This document shows, piece after piece, positions 34,901 to 45,012 of a stretch of 64,000 bases of DNA. The position numbers and the translations under genes are program-made. Each line of letters begins with the position of its first letter. Position 1 is the first letter of the stretch. Under the pieces are notes generated by a model. The model saw only the letters and a list, made by a program, of their open reading frames with translations, was not told the origin of the DNA and ran no database searches. Origin of the DNA: Liolophura sinensis (Eukaryota; Mollusca; Polyplacophora; Chitonida; Chitonidae); assembly GCF_032854445.1 (NCBI RefSeq), contig NC_088304.1, forward strand, positions 31,131,732-31,195,731, given 5' to 3'.

Positions 34901-37900
34901 AAGTGTACCAGAGGCGCGCTAGTGTTCTATTAGTATTCTAGTGGAGTTCTAGAGGAGTTCTAGAGGTGTGCTAGTGGTGTGCTAGAGGTCTGCTAGGGGT
35001 GTGCTAGGGGTGTTTCAGAGGTGTTCTGATGGTGTGCTTGTGGTGTGCTTGAGGAGATCTAGTGGTGTGCTAGTAGCTTGACACTGAGATCTTCATTTAC
35101 AGACCATTTGTCTTCATTTAGAATTTTGTATCTTTAAACAATCCTAACAGAGGAAAAATGATCTTACCAATATTTCAGTCATAAATACTGAGATACAATT
35201 ACCAGCAGATAGTAGGCACTATCAACACAATGAAATTCTCTGCCAGTACTAACCTTACAGCAAATCCTAATGAGGCACCCGTCAAGATGAGCCACACAAA
35301 CCATCTCACTGAAAATGGTCTGAAAGAACCGGAATACACAATATAAATGCTCTGGTGGAGGGCTGATTGTGAAAACAACCAGAAAGTCCTTCACATCTGT
35401 ATTCATGTTAACAGGAACAGTTATCTTTCCTGATGGATATTCTCTGCTTTCTATCAGACCTGGAATTTCTATACATAATGCGTAAGCTTCTTATGCATGT
35501 AAATGTTTCCTGTGTCAGTTTTGGAGTGGTGTAATTCTCATCGAGCAACACAATTGTGAGAGTTACAGAGAGCCCCAAATGTGTCGGATTGACAGTAAGG
35601 AATATTTACCCCTATTGTGGTCAGTGAACGGCAGTAAGTGTTCCGTACTGTTAATCTGACACATTTGGAGCTGTACCTCTCTGTAACTCTCACAACTGCA
35701 CTGTTTGATGAGAGTTACCCCATTCCACAACTATCTTCTGCGTATGAAGCCAACACGGCACCCTTGAAATCCTTTATTCTTTGTCACAAACACTGATCTT
35801 CTTAATTCTCCTGCAAGGTTTTTGTAGGCTTTGTCAAAAGTTACAACAGATGGCGTTTCTACAAGATAACAACACTATTAAAGTGGTACGAAAGAAAAAA
35901 AGAGGAACTTTTTCATTTCATTTCTTTTTTTTTGTTTGTTCTCATTTGATTTATTTATTTATTTATTTATTTGATTGGTGTTTTACGCCATACTCAAGAA
36001 TATTTCACTTATACGATGGCGGCCACCATTATGGTGGGAGGAAACCGGGCAGAGCCTGGGGAAAACCCACAACCATGCGCAGGTTGCTGACAGACCTTCC
36101 CACATACAGCCGGAGAGCATTTCTCATTTGAAGTATTTCAGACATTAACCTCATGGACATATATATGCAGGCATCGTACAGCATAACTAAAACAAAGATA
36201 TACTAAATGCAATAACTTCAAATCTACCACAGCCCACAAATAATTTTCAGAATCAACTACATGTACTGAACGTCTCCAAGGCAATATCCATCACTGCTTG
36301 GCACTCTGTACCTGTTGTAGCATCTCCTGAACTTCAGCAGCCCCAGCAAAGACATCAGTATGAAGAAAAACAGGGCAGAGTCCAGGAGGATGAACCGTGA
36401 CTGAGTCAGCAGACCATTATCTGGAAGGTATAAAACAGTCACATCAGGTTAACATTTCACAATCACTTCATGGTAAGGTTGCTTGACAAAGGTTTAAAAC
36501 AACCTTCAAAGTTAACATCAACGTGTGTAGTAAGAGGCTAGTCCCAATATGTACATTGTTTATAGTGCTTCATCATTGAAATGTCATGCTGAAGACATCA
36601 GACATGACACCCCACTCTGGCACAGTATATCCTACAGTATTTCATCAATATTTCTGCATATGGAAGAGAAATTTATAATTCCAATTTATACAAAAAAATT
36701 ACAGTGGTTCGATTGGCCAATGTCAGGCCAATTTCCACCATTCTGCACAGAATAATGCCTTCAGAATATGCTTGAATAAACACCTTGCAAACATGTGAAA
36801 AGGTTGAAGAATTACAGTACTCATAATAGGCTAACAAATACATATGTGTGCACCTGTACACCTTAGGTTGAATGTTTGTCCTCAGTTGTTAAAAACCATA
36901 GGTTATTTCACTTCAAGAGCAGGCCCCAGGATCATGAAGCAATCTTAGGCCTATTGTTATTTCTTAGGTAATAAAATCACAATATTGCTTAACAACGTAA
37001 ATTCTGGCTAAGTCATCGTAAACCAAATTTCAGCTAAAATAGAGTAAAGGAACATTCCAATATTAACAACTGAAGTTTTGACTTAAAGTCTAAGACCACC
37101 AAGCAGACTACACAATAAGTATGATATGGTTACATACCTTGAATGAAAAGACTCGACACGTACATCTTTTGTGATTTTACCAATTTCCACAGACTGATTT
37201 CTCTTGGATCATTTTGCTTTTGGACGATTTGACGGTACTATTTTTATCCTTCCAATTTTTCCAATCAATATTGGCCATAAAAGATGAACATTTCTTTTTC
37301 ATAGTTGTGTTTGATGAAATGACGACTTCTGTCTTAAAACAAATGCACAACATTGACAAAACTGATTTGCATTGGTTTGCTAAATCCAGGAAAAGTTGGT
37401 ACTTACCAAACAGAACCATGCCTCCAGCGAAAAGTCCTGCCCACTGAGACAGCCCCGCCTCCACAGCAATCTGATAGGTGAGTGGTACAAGTAGACTACC
37501 AAATATGGCCGACACAAGGCGGAGTTGATATACTGGCATGTCTGGTGGATATTCTAATTGGAAAAGAAAACTAATGAAAACCAGTTCTAACCATACTGAA
37601 TATTTATGAAATAACAATATTTCAATATGGACAGCAACACTTGTAAATGAGGGTGAAAATGATCTATGCATGATTACATTTTTTAAAGTATCCTACATTT
37701 AAATCAAAACATAAATTCTAGACAAATATTAAATATCAGGAAATTACTACAAAATTTTGATTTGTAGAAAAAAAAGGAAGTATATTTACAGCAGAAAGGC
37801 TTTTCATGTTAAAAAATTCCCTTACCTGCTCCAATTCTGTCGAAGTCTATGTTTCCATGGTAACCAACATAAGATGCAACTGCTGCCAGAAGCATCTTGC

Positions 37901-40900
37901 CTAATGGAGGATGATAATCAAAGAAGAATATCTTCTGCACATAGAGGGACACAAACTTGCTGAAATGTAGTTCATCAAACCTGCAAGAATCCAGGCAAAT
38001 AAACTGTATCAGAAATCAAATATGTTCCAGTTTATGTCTCCTAAGATGTATTTTAATTTTTTTATTCTAATTACTACGAGTTACTTTATTTTATAAACCT
38101 ATCCACAAATGAAAACAGAAAAATCTGACTTTGTCATGTTTGTCATGGAATATTTTACACTTTAGTACATGAGTTTTATTTAAATTTATGATATATTGTC
38201 CCAACAGTACAGGATTCCAGTTGAAGTTACAGGACCGAGTTGGTAGAGCGTCCGTTTCGCGGGTGGTAGATCCGGGGTCAATCCTGGGTCAGATCACACC
38301 TATGACCTTAAAAGAGGAAGTTCTAGCTACCTCGTTTGGCATTCAACATTACGGGGATTGTGCAATGACTGGTTGACAAGTATCAGTATAATGGCTCGGG
38401 CGGGGCGGCTTACTTGCCTTCGATAAGCCGTCTCAGTGAAGCAGTACTAGATAAGAGAATGCTGGAAATCCATCCTGCAAGGAGGAGACACATTACACGT
38501 ACATGCACTCTAAGGACTCCTTTGTCATCATACGCCTGAGAAATTGTTGTGTACGACGTTTAAACCCTAAGCACTCATTCAACTAAAGAAGAGAAGCACA
38601 TGTGTGTGACCCAGTTTGAAAGAATTTACATGTAGTGCATGTAGAACTGGAAAATGAGAAATCAGGATTTATATTTATGTCTATTCAAAGTTCTACATGA
38701 GATACAGCAAAACAGGTAGGGCTTTTGAAGAAATGTGGACAGAGAGCATCTGGTTAGTATTTAATACTGTATCCAAGAACATTTCGTTCTCCAATTTGTC
38801 ATAATTCAGATCTCAGGGTATGGGGAAAACCACTGCTAACATATTAAAAGAACTCTGCAATCACTTCAGCCATGACTTAAAGCCAGAATGCTGATTGTGC
38901 TTTTTGTACGATTTCATTTACCTTGTTATGAGTTTAAATTTACCCCCCATTGGGTCAATTCAGGAATAGGTCAAGCAATTCGCCTGTCACTTTTTGCCAC
39001 ATTTCTCAAACCTCAAACTACAAAACTAACAACCTTCAAATATGGGAAGTAAGAAGTTCTAAAGTGCAGTGTGGTCAATTAATTAATGAATATGCAAATG
39101 AGAAACAGACAACTATTACAACAGATACAGACACCACCTGATACTTTACAACTTCCAACTTAAAAACATCAATCACACAAATAAAACGAAAATATCACAT
39201 GATTAAAATACTTACACTACAGCTCTGGGCAGCGTGAGCTGCCAGGTGCGTGTCACAAGGGACACGGCAAACAGCAGAATCTGTACGATATCCACACGGC
39301 AGTTCACAGAGAAGGCTGTGTTGGTGTTGTCTGTGTCTGGCAAGTCTGGGGCAGCACCCAACCAAGCATCCTGAAACAGAGAAATATTCATATAAATGAT
39401 AAGAATCAGATAAGTGATGAAATTCAAATAAATGATGAGATTCGAAGAAACTGAAACAGGAAATTATTGGCATACACATGTAAATGACGATCTTTCAACA
39501 AATTCTATGGACTGTCTGTAACTTAACAAGTAATACTTCAAAAACACTGTGGTTTTTCTCAAATACTTAAATGTATGTATACATATTAAGACACTTGCTG
39601 GCTAATTTGACTCCATTTGATTGACATGACCCTGACCAATGACAAGACAGACTCGAATGCAAATCTTGCTATCTCATCTAGAGCTTTCAGTCAAGAGATT
39701 TAACAAATGGCGGTGGTTTACTCAAGTTCCCTCCACCCTGATACCTTTGAATCTGACTGCTGTAATATAAATACTTCCTTATTTCATTCTTGTTCAACAC
39801 AATGCCAACATATTTTTTCACTTATACTGACGACACGGGCAACTTGAGTGCACATGGTTAACCACTCACCTTAACCAATGACAATAGGACACTCACAGAA
39901 TCCAAATTGCAGAGGAATACACTGCTTTATTCTGTGACGTTGTGTAGTACAAAGGTGTTTTATGAACCCATATACACTGACAATAGGTGTTTTATGAACT
40001 CATATACACTGATAATAGGTGTTTTATGAACCCATATATACTGATAATAGGTGTTTTATGAACCCATATACACTGATAATAGGTGTTTTATGAACCCATA
40101 TACACTGATAATTGTGATATTATAAAGGGAACAAGAAAAGAGTTCATAGCTTTGAACTTCTTTCTTACAGCCTTTTTTCCCCATGTGTGATATATAGAGT
40201 TGAACGTCATATTGGGGGTGGGGAAACAAGTGGTTTTTAACAAAAGTAAAAAGTAACAAAAGAGTTTCACAAACGCTGTTGTTAGAGTTACCAAGGCTAT
40301 GGGGGGAGGGGGGGGGGGGCAGGAATGTAAAACTAGAGCTCATGTGTTAAATAAAAGGGGTCTGGTTATTGTGTAATGCAATTGCAGGATTATAAGGCAT
40401 TAGGTGGGTGAACTGATTTAACGATGCACTGACATACCAAGTAGCTTTAAGCCACACTGACTAATTATGTCAAAGGACAGGTCCAATGAACCTCTACATT
40501 AGCTTTCAAATGATGCCATTGTTAGACTTTTAGAACCCACATTAATGGTGCAGAGATGAAATGTGCTGTAACATAGTGCTGTAACATAGTGGATGAAATG
40601 TGCTGTAACATAGTGGATGAAATGTGCTGTAACATAGTGGATGAAATGTGCTGTAACATGGTGCTGTAACATAGTGGATGAAATGTGCTGTAACATAGTG
40701 CTGTAACATAGTGCAGTAACATAGTGGATGAAATGTGCTGTAACATAGTGGATGAAATGTGCTGTAACATAGTGCTGTAACAAAGTGGATGAAATGAATT
40801 TTCTTCTGACTCCGGCGAGAGCAAACCGGTAATAGTGAACCGAACTTTGATAAACCGGGGCAGTGCAGAGGTTTGTGTTCAGCTATGTGAAAGAAAGAAA

Positions 40901-41434
40901 TTCTCAGATGCTCCTTTCCCCTAGCATAAAAATTGAATCAGCCCGAATTTAGCAAATCAGTCACGTTACTCACAACAGACAATTTTTTTAATCATGGCCG
41001 GACTAAATCACTGGAAATGCAACCATTGTGAATAATACAGCTAAAGAGTGTTAACAGACAACACTAAAATTCTATTGCAAAAAAACATAATTTGACCGGT
41101 ATTTTATGAACTAAGTATTGTACTTCACAAAAACGATGCTCTAGGCGGGCTTACATACCCAAATAGAAGAAACCCTAATACACCTGCGGAAGTACACTCT
41201 AAAACTGGAACAACTTCGATAAATCAGTGCAAATTTTCATCGCCTCAAAAATGCCCAAAATTTATAGCATTTATTACCTATTTTGAAAATCTTTAGGATT
41301 TTAATTACCTGAGACTCTTTGGCAGGAAGATTCTGTTGTGTCTGAGTATCAGTTGTTTTCTGTCTGGCCTGTCTTCGTCGTCTGGAAGTCTGGCCATGAG
41401 TGACCTCCCCAGTTAAAATCTCTTGAGCTTCCAT
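22929..41434 (-). CDS. POMT1: Protein O-mannosyltransferase 1
   Basis: Eighteen coding exons: 41434-41309, 39370-39216, 37980-37826, 37553-37407, 36420-36312, 35319-35254, 34618-34525, 33693-33538, 33104-32884, 32112-32020, 31316-31220, 29258-29166, 28027-27901, 27419-27322, 26623-26498, 25774-25648, 24004-23827 and 23103-22929. All phases agree, giving 780 aa. The enzyme transfers mannose from dolichyl-phosphate-mannose to Ser/Thr in the ER, with POMT2, and dystroglycan is the classic substrate. Features: a basic N-terminal tail; the luminal acidic pair D96-E97 of the PMT catalytic loop, followed by HPPLGK; multiple membrane segments; a MIR region at about 337-540 with [12 protein letters not shown] and EVSCYIDYN; and [10 protein letters not shown] at 596-605. 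The C-terminus is [11 protein letters not shown]...SWDF. The MIR and C-terminal wording is POMT1-like, not POMT2-like. No POMT2 lies in the window. Confidence 0.95.
23460..23722. repeat. Tandem repeat of about 50 bp in POMT1 intron 17
   Basis: Five copies of GAAATTCACTAAATCTGCCC followed by GGTGTCTGGTCCAAAATGGC. They lie between exons 17 and 18. Confidence 0.9.
24064..24160. repeat. Short tandem repeat near POMT1 exon 17
   Basis: Units of about 19 bp containing ATTAATGGGGACTCAATT, about five copies, starting some 60 bases upstream of exon 17 in the transcript sense. Confidence 0.8.
24365..24735 (-). mobile_element. SINE family C copy interrupted by a family A insertion
   Basis: Family C wording (GGTGTCCCACCCAGTCAT, then AGTATGCGGACACCAGGCTG) is split by the family A element at 24424-24688. 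The split point is duplicated. Confidence 0.6.
24424..24688 (-). mobile_element. SINE family A, near full length, with TSD
   Basis: It has the tail at the left, the full body and a tRNA-like head at the right (AACTGAGCCATGTAGGCCC). It is flanked by the 13-bp direct repeat CCCACCCAGTCAT at 24411-24423 and 24689-24701. It lies in POMT1 intron 16. Confidence 0.85.
25995..26330 (-). mobile_element. SINE family B copy
   Basis: Same body as 38225-38590 in reverse: GCTTGGGGTTTAACGTCGTA, ATATGACGACGAAGGAATCC, GCTGCTTCACTGAGAC and CCAGTCGTTGCACTATCCCC. A degraded tRNA-like head is at the right. In POMT1 intron 15. Confidence 0.75.
26630..26810 (-). mobile_element. Old SINE related to family A (subfamily D)
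   Basis: A TTTATTTATGTATTTGACTG start, GGAGGAAACCAGAGTGCCCA and ACCTTTGGCAAAGTTACTGA. Similar wording recurs at 32545-32705, 56045-56235 and 58228-58390. Confidence 0.45.
26811..26912 (-). mobile_element. SINE family A, truncated
   Basis: Tail and proximal body, TTTGATTGGTATTTAACGCC through GGAAACCGGGCAGAGC, abutting an older element. The head is lost. Confidence 0.7.
28148..28277 (+). mobile_element. SINE family A, 3' fragment
   Basis: GTGGATGGTCGTGGGTTTCC through CAAATAAATAAATAAAA; the head is absent. It is 75 bp from an opposite-orientation copy (28351). Confidence 0.75.
28351..28611 (-). mobile_element. SINE family A, full length, with TSD
   Basis: This is the reference copy, 261 bp. 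On the minus strand it begins with a tRNA-like head (GGGGCCTCCGTGGCTCAGTC with A-box; B-box-like GAGTTCAAGTCC), then the conserved body, then an A-rich tail. It is flanked by the 12-bp direct repeat TAGACTGAAATT at 28339-28350 and 28612-28623. It lies in POMT1 intron 12, between exons 12 and 13. Confidence 0.9.
29303..29438 (+). mobile_element. SINE family A, 3' fragment
   Basis: Body from GGATGGTTGTGGGTTTCCC to an AAATAAATAAATAAATC tail, about 45 bp upstream of POMT1 exon 12. Confidence 0.75.
29655..30055. repeat. Degenerate tandem repeat in POMT1 intron 11
   Basis: Alternating CTTAGCTGACCCTTGATC and CTTAGCTAACCCTTGA units of about 28-30 bp, about 14 copies. Confidence 0.85.
30655..30960 (-). 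mobile_element. SINE family C copy
   Basis: GCTTGGGTTTTACATCATAC, GAAATATCATGCTGAAGACA, CACCTCACCCAGTCACATTA, TTTTTAAAGTCTTTGG and a degraded B-box (GATTTGATCCCAGG). It lies in POMT1 intron 11. Confidence 0.6.
32545..32705 (-). mobile_element. Old SINE, subfamily D
   Basis: A TTTATTTACTTGATTGCTGC start, then GGAATTCAGAGTGCTTGGGG and CCAACCTTTGGCAAGTTACT, as in the 26630 copy. It lies in POMT1 intron 9. Confidence 0.4.
33325..33455 (-). mobile_element. SINE family A head fragment
   Basis: CCGGAGAGGAAGCCAGTAAG, GAGAGGCTCCTGGGTTATTG and CTCTGAGGCCCA. This is the tRNA-like half without body or tail, in POMT1 intron 8. Confidence 0.6.
33900..34123 (+). mobile_element. SINE family A, nearly full length
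   Basis: It starts inside the tRNA-like head (CCGGTCGCAGTGAGTTCAAA) and runs through the body to CAAACAAATGAATAAA. It lies in POMT1 intron 7. Confidence 0.8.
34900..35085. repeat. Tandem repeat of 10-12 bp in POMT1 intron 6
   Basis: Repeats of GTGTGCTAGTG and GTTCTAGAGGT-type units, about 16 copies. Confidence 0.8.
35519..35730. mobile_element. Foldback inverted-repeat element in POMT1 intron 5
   Basis: Two arms of about 85 bp (35519-35602 and 35641-35730) are imperfect reverse complements. For example, TGTGAGAGTTACAGAGAG in the left arm pairs with CTCTCTGTAACTCTCACA in the right. The loop is about 40 bp. There is no coding content. It could be a MITE or a local inverted duplication. Confidence 0.7.
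35950..36120 (-). mobile_element. SINE family A, 5'-truncated, with TSD
   Basis: Tail and body are present; the element stops inside CAGCCGGAGAGCA. The direct repeat TTCTCATTTGA at 35939-35949 and 36121-36131 marks it as a truncated insertion, not later decay. POMT1 intron 5. Confidence 0.85.
36633..36819. mobile_element. MITE-like element, copy 2
   Basis: Left end TACAGTATTTCATCAA, right end TTGAAGAATTACAGTA, and interior AATAATGCCTTCAGAATATG as in the other copies. POMT1 intron 4. Confidence 0.65.
38225..38590 (+). mobile_element. SINE family B, full length
   Basis: A tRNA-like head has an A-box-like GAGTTGGTAGAGCG and a B-box-like CGGGGTCAATCC. A body follows with TCAGTGAAGCAGTACTAGAT, ATCCATCCTGCAAGGAGG and GACGTTTAAACCCTAAGCAC. 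Reverse copies lie at 25995-26330 and 46965-47240. POMT1 intron 2. Confidence 0.8.
39950..40110. repeat. 33-bp tandem repeat in POMT1 intron 1
   Basis: Five copies of ATAGGTGTTTTATGAACCCA plus TATACACTGATA. Confidence 0.9.
40300..40321 (+). repeat. G-run
   Basis: GGGGGGA followed by about 13 consecutive G residues. It could form a quadruplex in plus-strand DNA. Confidence 0.7.
40555..40795. repeat. Composite 13/23-bp tandem repeat
   Basis: Units GTGCTGTAACATA with or without GTGGATGAAAT alternate irregularly. The minus open frames across it are artefacts. Confidence 0.9.
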
Positions 41435-42828
41435 GTTTTTTAAGATAGCATGCCTTTCAAGCAATCTAAAGCAGAGGGTAGAGTACATGTTATAAGTAAA
41501 TAAATATATAAAGACAAAATGTTAAGGATAATTTTTGAAATTCTTTTCATATTGAAAGTGATTGTTTTTTAACTATTATTGTTAGACATTCAGGCAATAC
41601 CACTTGCTCCACTGGTCTAATAATTCTACTTTTTAATTAAAACAGAAAATTTGATGAAAGTTTTTATAACAAGAAAAAGATGAGGGAAAACAGCTGAAAA
41701 AATATCAAAAAAGGATTTCAGTTTTGTGAAAAATACTAAGACATCTTTTGCTATTGGGCAGGATAGTTCAGTGCTATTTCTTAATAATTTTTACTTCTCT
41801 TTTTATCTGAATTTATTATTTAATCATTTGATCTGTGTTTAGTGATCTAATCTTAACAGGGGAATGTAGTTCCCAAACCTACCATAAATACACTGGACAA
41901 AAAATGCAGGTGGCCTTATCTGCTCATGTTTTAAGAATGTCAAAACACTGTAGAGGGACAGTTATCTCCTGATCTGATATTTATCTTGTTCGTTGATGCC
42001 TTAGGCCTTATTGTAGGTGAACAATACAAAACACATAAAAAGCATTCTAATGTTTACCACATTGACCTATATGGATATTTGATTTCTCACAGTCTACCAG
42101 GCTTCTTATCAGCATTTCCGGTGTATTACAAATCCACACAGATATAGACGAGCCAAGGTGGGGGCTCTCACAAACTAACATAGGTAAAAGGCATGATTTT
42201 ATTGTTGTCGTTAGATTGAATATACATCTGTCTGTCGACTCACCGGCGACATCTATCGCATTATCACATCATTTAGAAGTTGAAATTTGAGTGAGTCCCC
42301 GCCCTGTCTTCCCTAAATCTGCATGAACTCCCAAGGCCCCTGAAATATATGCTGATTGGGTACAGTTCCTGTAAACGTTGATCCTCCATGCAGGTTTGAT
42401 TCGACAATACATTTGATGTACATATATTTAACCATGGAGGTAGAATAGAGTCAATGCTTCATTTAACAGACCGCTAGAAATTAGAAGGGACTTACCTCGA
42501 AACAGAAGAAGAAAACGTTATTATGCTAAATACAGTAGGCCTACTGCAAGTAAGCCGCAACTCTGAGACTATTACAAGTGAATCTGCCGGCGTGTTGTCA
42601 AACTGACAGCTATGTAACACCTGGAACTAATATAACAGATATATATTACTTAGTCCAGGTGACACAAATCACACAAAACTTGGCATATACCGTTGTTATG
42701 TTGTTGTTGTAGCAAGCATGTTTTCATGTTTAGACAACAAAACGGACGCAAAAAGCGATTCCACAACGCAATATTTGCTCTACAAAGATATATGTAACAG
42801 AGCACAAATGACTTTTCTCATACTTACC
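41435..42828 (-). promoter_or_regulatory. POMT1: Putative POMT1 5' leader with alternative first exons
   Basis: A CTCTGCTTTAG acceptor lies about 30 bases upstream of the start codon, so the first coding exon appears to have an upstream leader exon. Two strong minus-strand donors could supply it: GAG|GTAAGT ending at 42496 and GTG|GTAAGTATG ending at 42828. Which is used cannot be seen here. Confidence 0.35.
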
Positions 42829-43526
42829 ACACTCGCCCGACTGCTTCGATTATTGGGGTGTGACTTGTTTTGCGGAGTCGACACTTTCTTTTTTTTTTAA
42901 CCTTCAGCAAGAGTTATCCTGCTTCACTGACAGAGTATTTCCCCTTGATCCGCTCGCTGCAACTGCAGGCGAACTTTTAGCACTTGTGCCGGTGTCATAT
43001 CAAATAATATAATAAACTCTGCAGATTTGTTATGGAGCGCACAAGATGGAATTTGTTTGTAAATATCTGAAGTAACACAAGAAACTTTTGAGACTCCTGA
43101 AGTATGGCTACCAGAAGCCGTAGATGACTAATTGAGTCACATATCTAATGAGTGCTGTTATATAGTCCTGTAAAATATCAACCCTGAGCTATTGTACATG
43201 ACAATAGTGTTAACACAAAGATTTTTAAAAGCAAAAAGTAAATAATAAAAAATACAGAAATTGCAAACTTATTGTTGTATAACATCAATATATTGTGTAA
43301 TGTAATCCCAAATGTGACAGTCTAGATGAATGCATCTATGAAATTAAAATTTAAATCATTTGCACAAAATTGGGCATTTCCTCAGATATACTGCAATACC
43401 AGAATGTAAGTTAAACTCTCAAAAAGACATGAGTTAATTAATCATGGTAACATTTTACCTCTACACAACCTAACTGGCCAAGGCTGATTGGGCAAAATAA
43501 GAGTGACACTTCAATGAAATTAATGG

Positions 43527-43960
43527 GCCTCCGCGGCCGAGAGCGTTAACGTGCCAGCACAGCGCAATGTCCCCGGGGGGGACAAACAAGCTTCCGGGTT
43601 CAAACCCAGTGCTAGACCTAGAAAGGTGTATACAAGTCAGTTTTACAAACTTGTCATTGAGCACACCAGTATGACATTATGCTGACAAATATTCTTACTG
43701 CCGCCTCACCCAAATATCCTGTCTAAAACACCAGACACGACACCTCACCCACAAAATACTTACATGACACCTCACCTGGTCACAGAATGCATGGTGACAT
43801 CAGGTCAACCAGACACCAGACATTATGCTTCACTTCACCCAGCCACAGTGACATCATGTCAACCAGGCTTCAGACTTTCTGCCTCACCTCAACCAGTCAC
43901 TAGGGATGCTGCCCAACCCGGCAGACACCGGGTCAACTGGTCATGTCAGACCCAGCACCT
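43527..43960 (+). mobile_element. tRNA-like SINE head followed by family C-like blocks
   Basis: GGGCCTCCGCGGCCGAGAGC and the B-box-like GGGTTCAAACCC form a tRNA-like head. It is followed by several rough repeats of CACCTCACC..GACACCAGACA wording. The internal spacing does not fold as a convincing tRNA. Confidence 0.45.
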
Positions 43961-44850
43961 TTATGGCATAGTCAGTAGTGAGTGGCTATATGCTGTCATA
44001 ACTTGATGGTTCTCAAAAGTTCTCTACACAATATTTTTTCATAAAATTTTTAGTGTTTTTGTTTCAAGAAATGAACCCTTTCATATCACATATTCAAAAG
44101 ATATAAATTTATTTCATACAAACATATCAGGAATCTATCTACACATTACAGACTATCATTAATACAAAGAACATTTTTCATATCGAACACCACTGTAATA
44201 CTACTTTAACAGACTGTTGGTTACTTCATTAAAAACATAATTCTAAGAACAGAATTCTACGAATAGCAACCACTTGCATATTGTAACATTATCGTGAAGT
44301 ACCCTTGGTTGATTACTTAAAAAATATTCGCTTGAATAACAACCGTTTGCACCATTACTGTGAAGTATTCCTTCCAATTCATTAAAAATGTGTAACATCA
44401 ACCGATTATTAACTATTGTTTTTTTTTTTGTTTTAAAGCAGTTGTTTTCTTTGGTAAACAGTTGCCTGCTCTTTTAGCATGTATCTTAGCTGTAATATGT
44501 ACACTGTTGTTGTAAAAAAAAAAAAATTTTGTATGGTACAGTACTGCTACAATAGGGAAGATGTCACCTAAAAAGGGCAGGCATCTGTAATTGGTACATG
44601 TTCTCAGCTTTAGTTCAAATCTCTCACACAATCCCACTGGCTAGTACATTTCATCTCCCTTTCACAACTGTTTTCAACGGTCATTAATGGATAGCCAGCT
44701 CTCCTACCAAATGTCATTGGTCAATATTTGATTTGATAGGGAAGAAAAGCATGTACAGTAAAATAACAAGGTATCCTTAGGATTTATTCTAGTTCAAGAC
44801 ACCTAGCTGCCGAGCTCTTACTGCTGTCTATCTAAATGAGAATATGAAAT

Positions 44851-44856
44851 TTTATT
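44851..44856 (-). terminator. PNLDC1: Possible polyadenylation signal of PNLDC1
   Basis: TTTATT (AATAAA on the minus strand) about 160 bases after the stop. A second lies at 44783-44788. Confidence 0.4.
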
Positions 44857-45012
44857 TAAAATGCATGAAATGTGATCCTATTTTTTGCTACTGCCAAGAC
44901 AACTGATTTTGGTTTAGATATCTGTCCACAACAACACACGACAGTTAAATGTACATTCTGATATGAAGAAGATAAAAGTAATAAAAAAAACCCGTTAAAA
45001 CTGCATTATTCA

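Larger units (their letters stand above)
41435..45012. other. Intergenic region between POMT1 and PNLDC1
   Basis: It holds the POMT1 leader and promoter (41435 to about 42950), a SINE head with family C-like tandem blocks (43527-43960) and the PNLDC1 3' end near 44783-45012. No other gene was recognised. Confidence 0.55.

Noticed and set aside
43527-43625. tRNA gene candidate with GGGTTCAAACCC box
   Set aside because: Spacing between boxes and lack of a paired acceptor stem fit a SINE head, not a functional tRNA.
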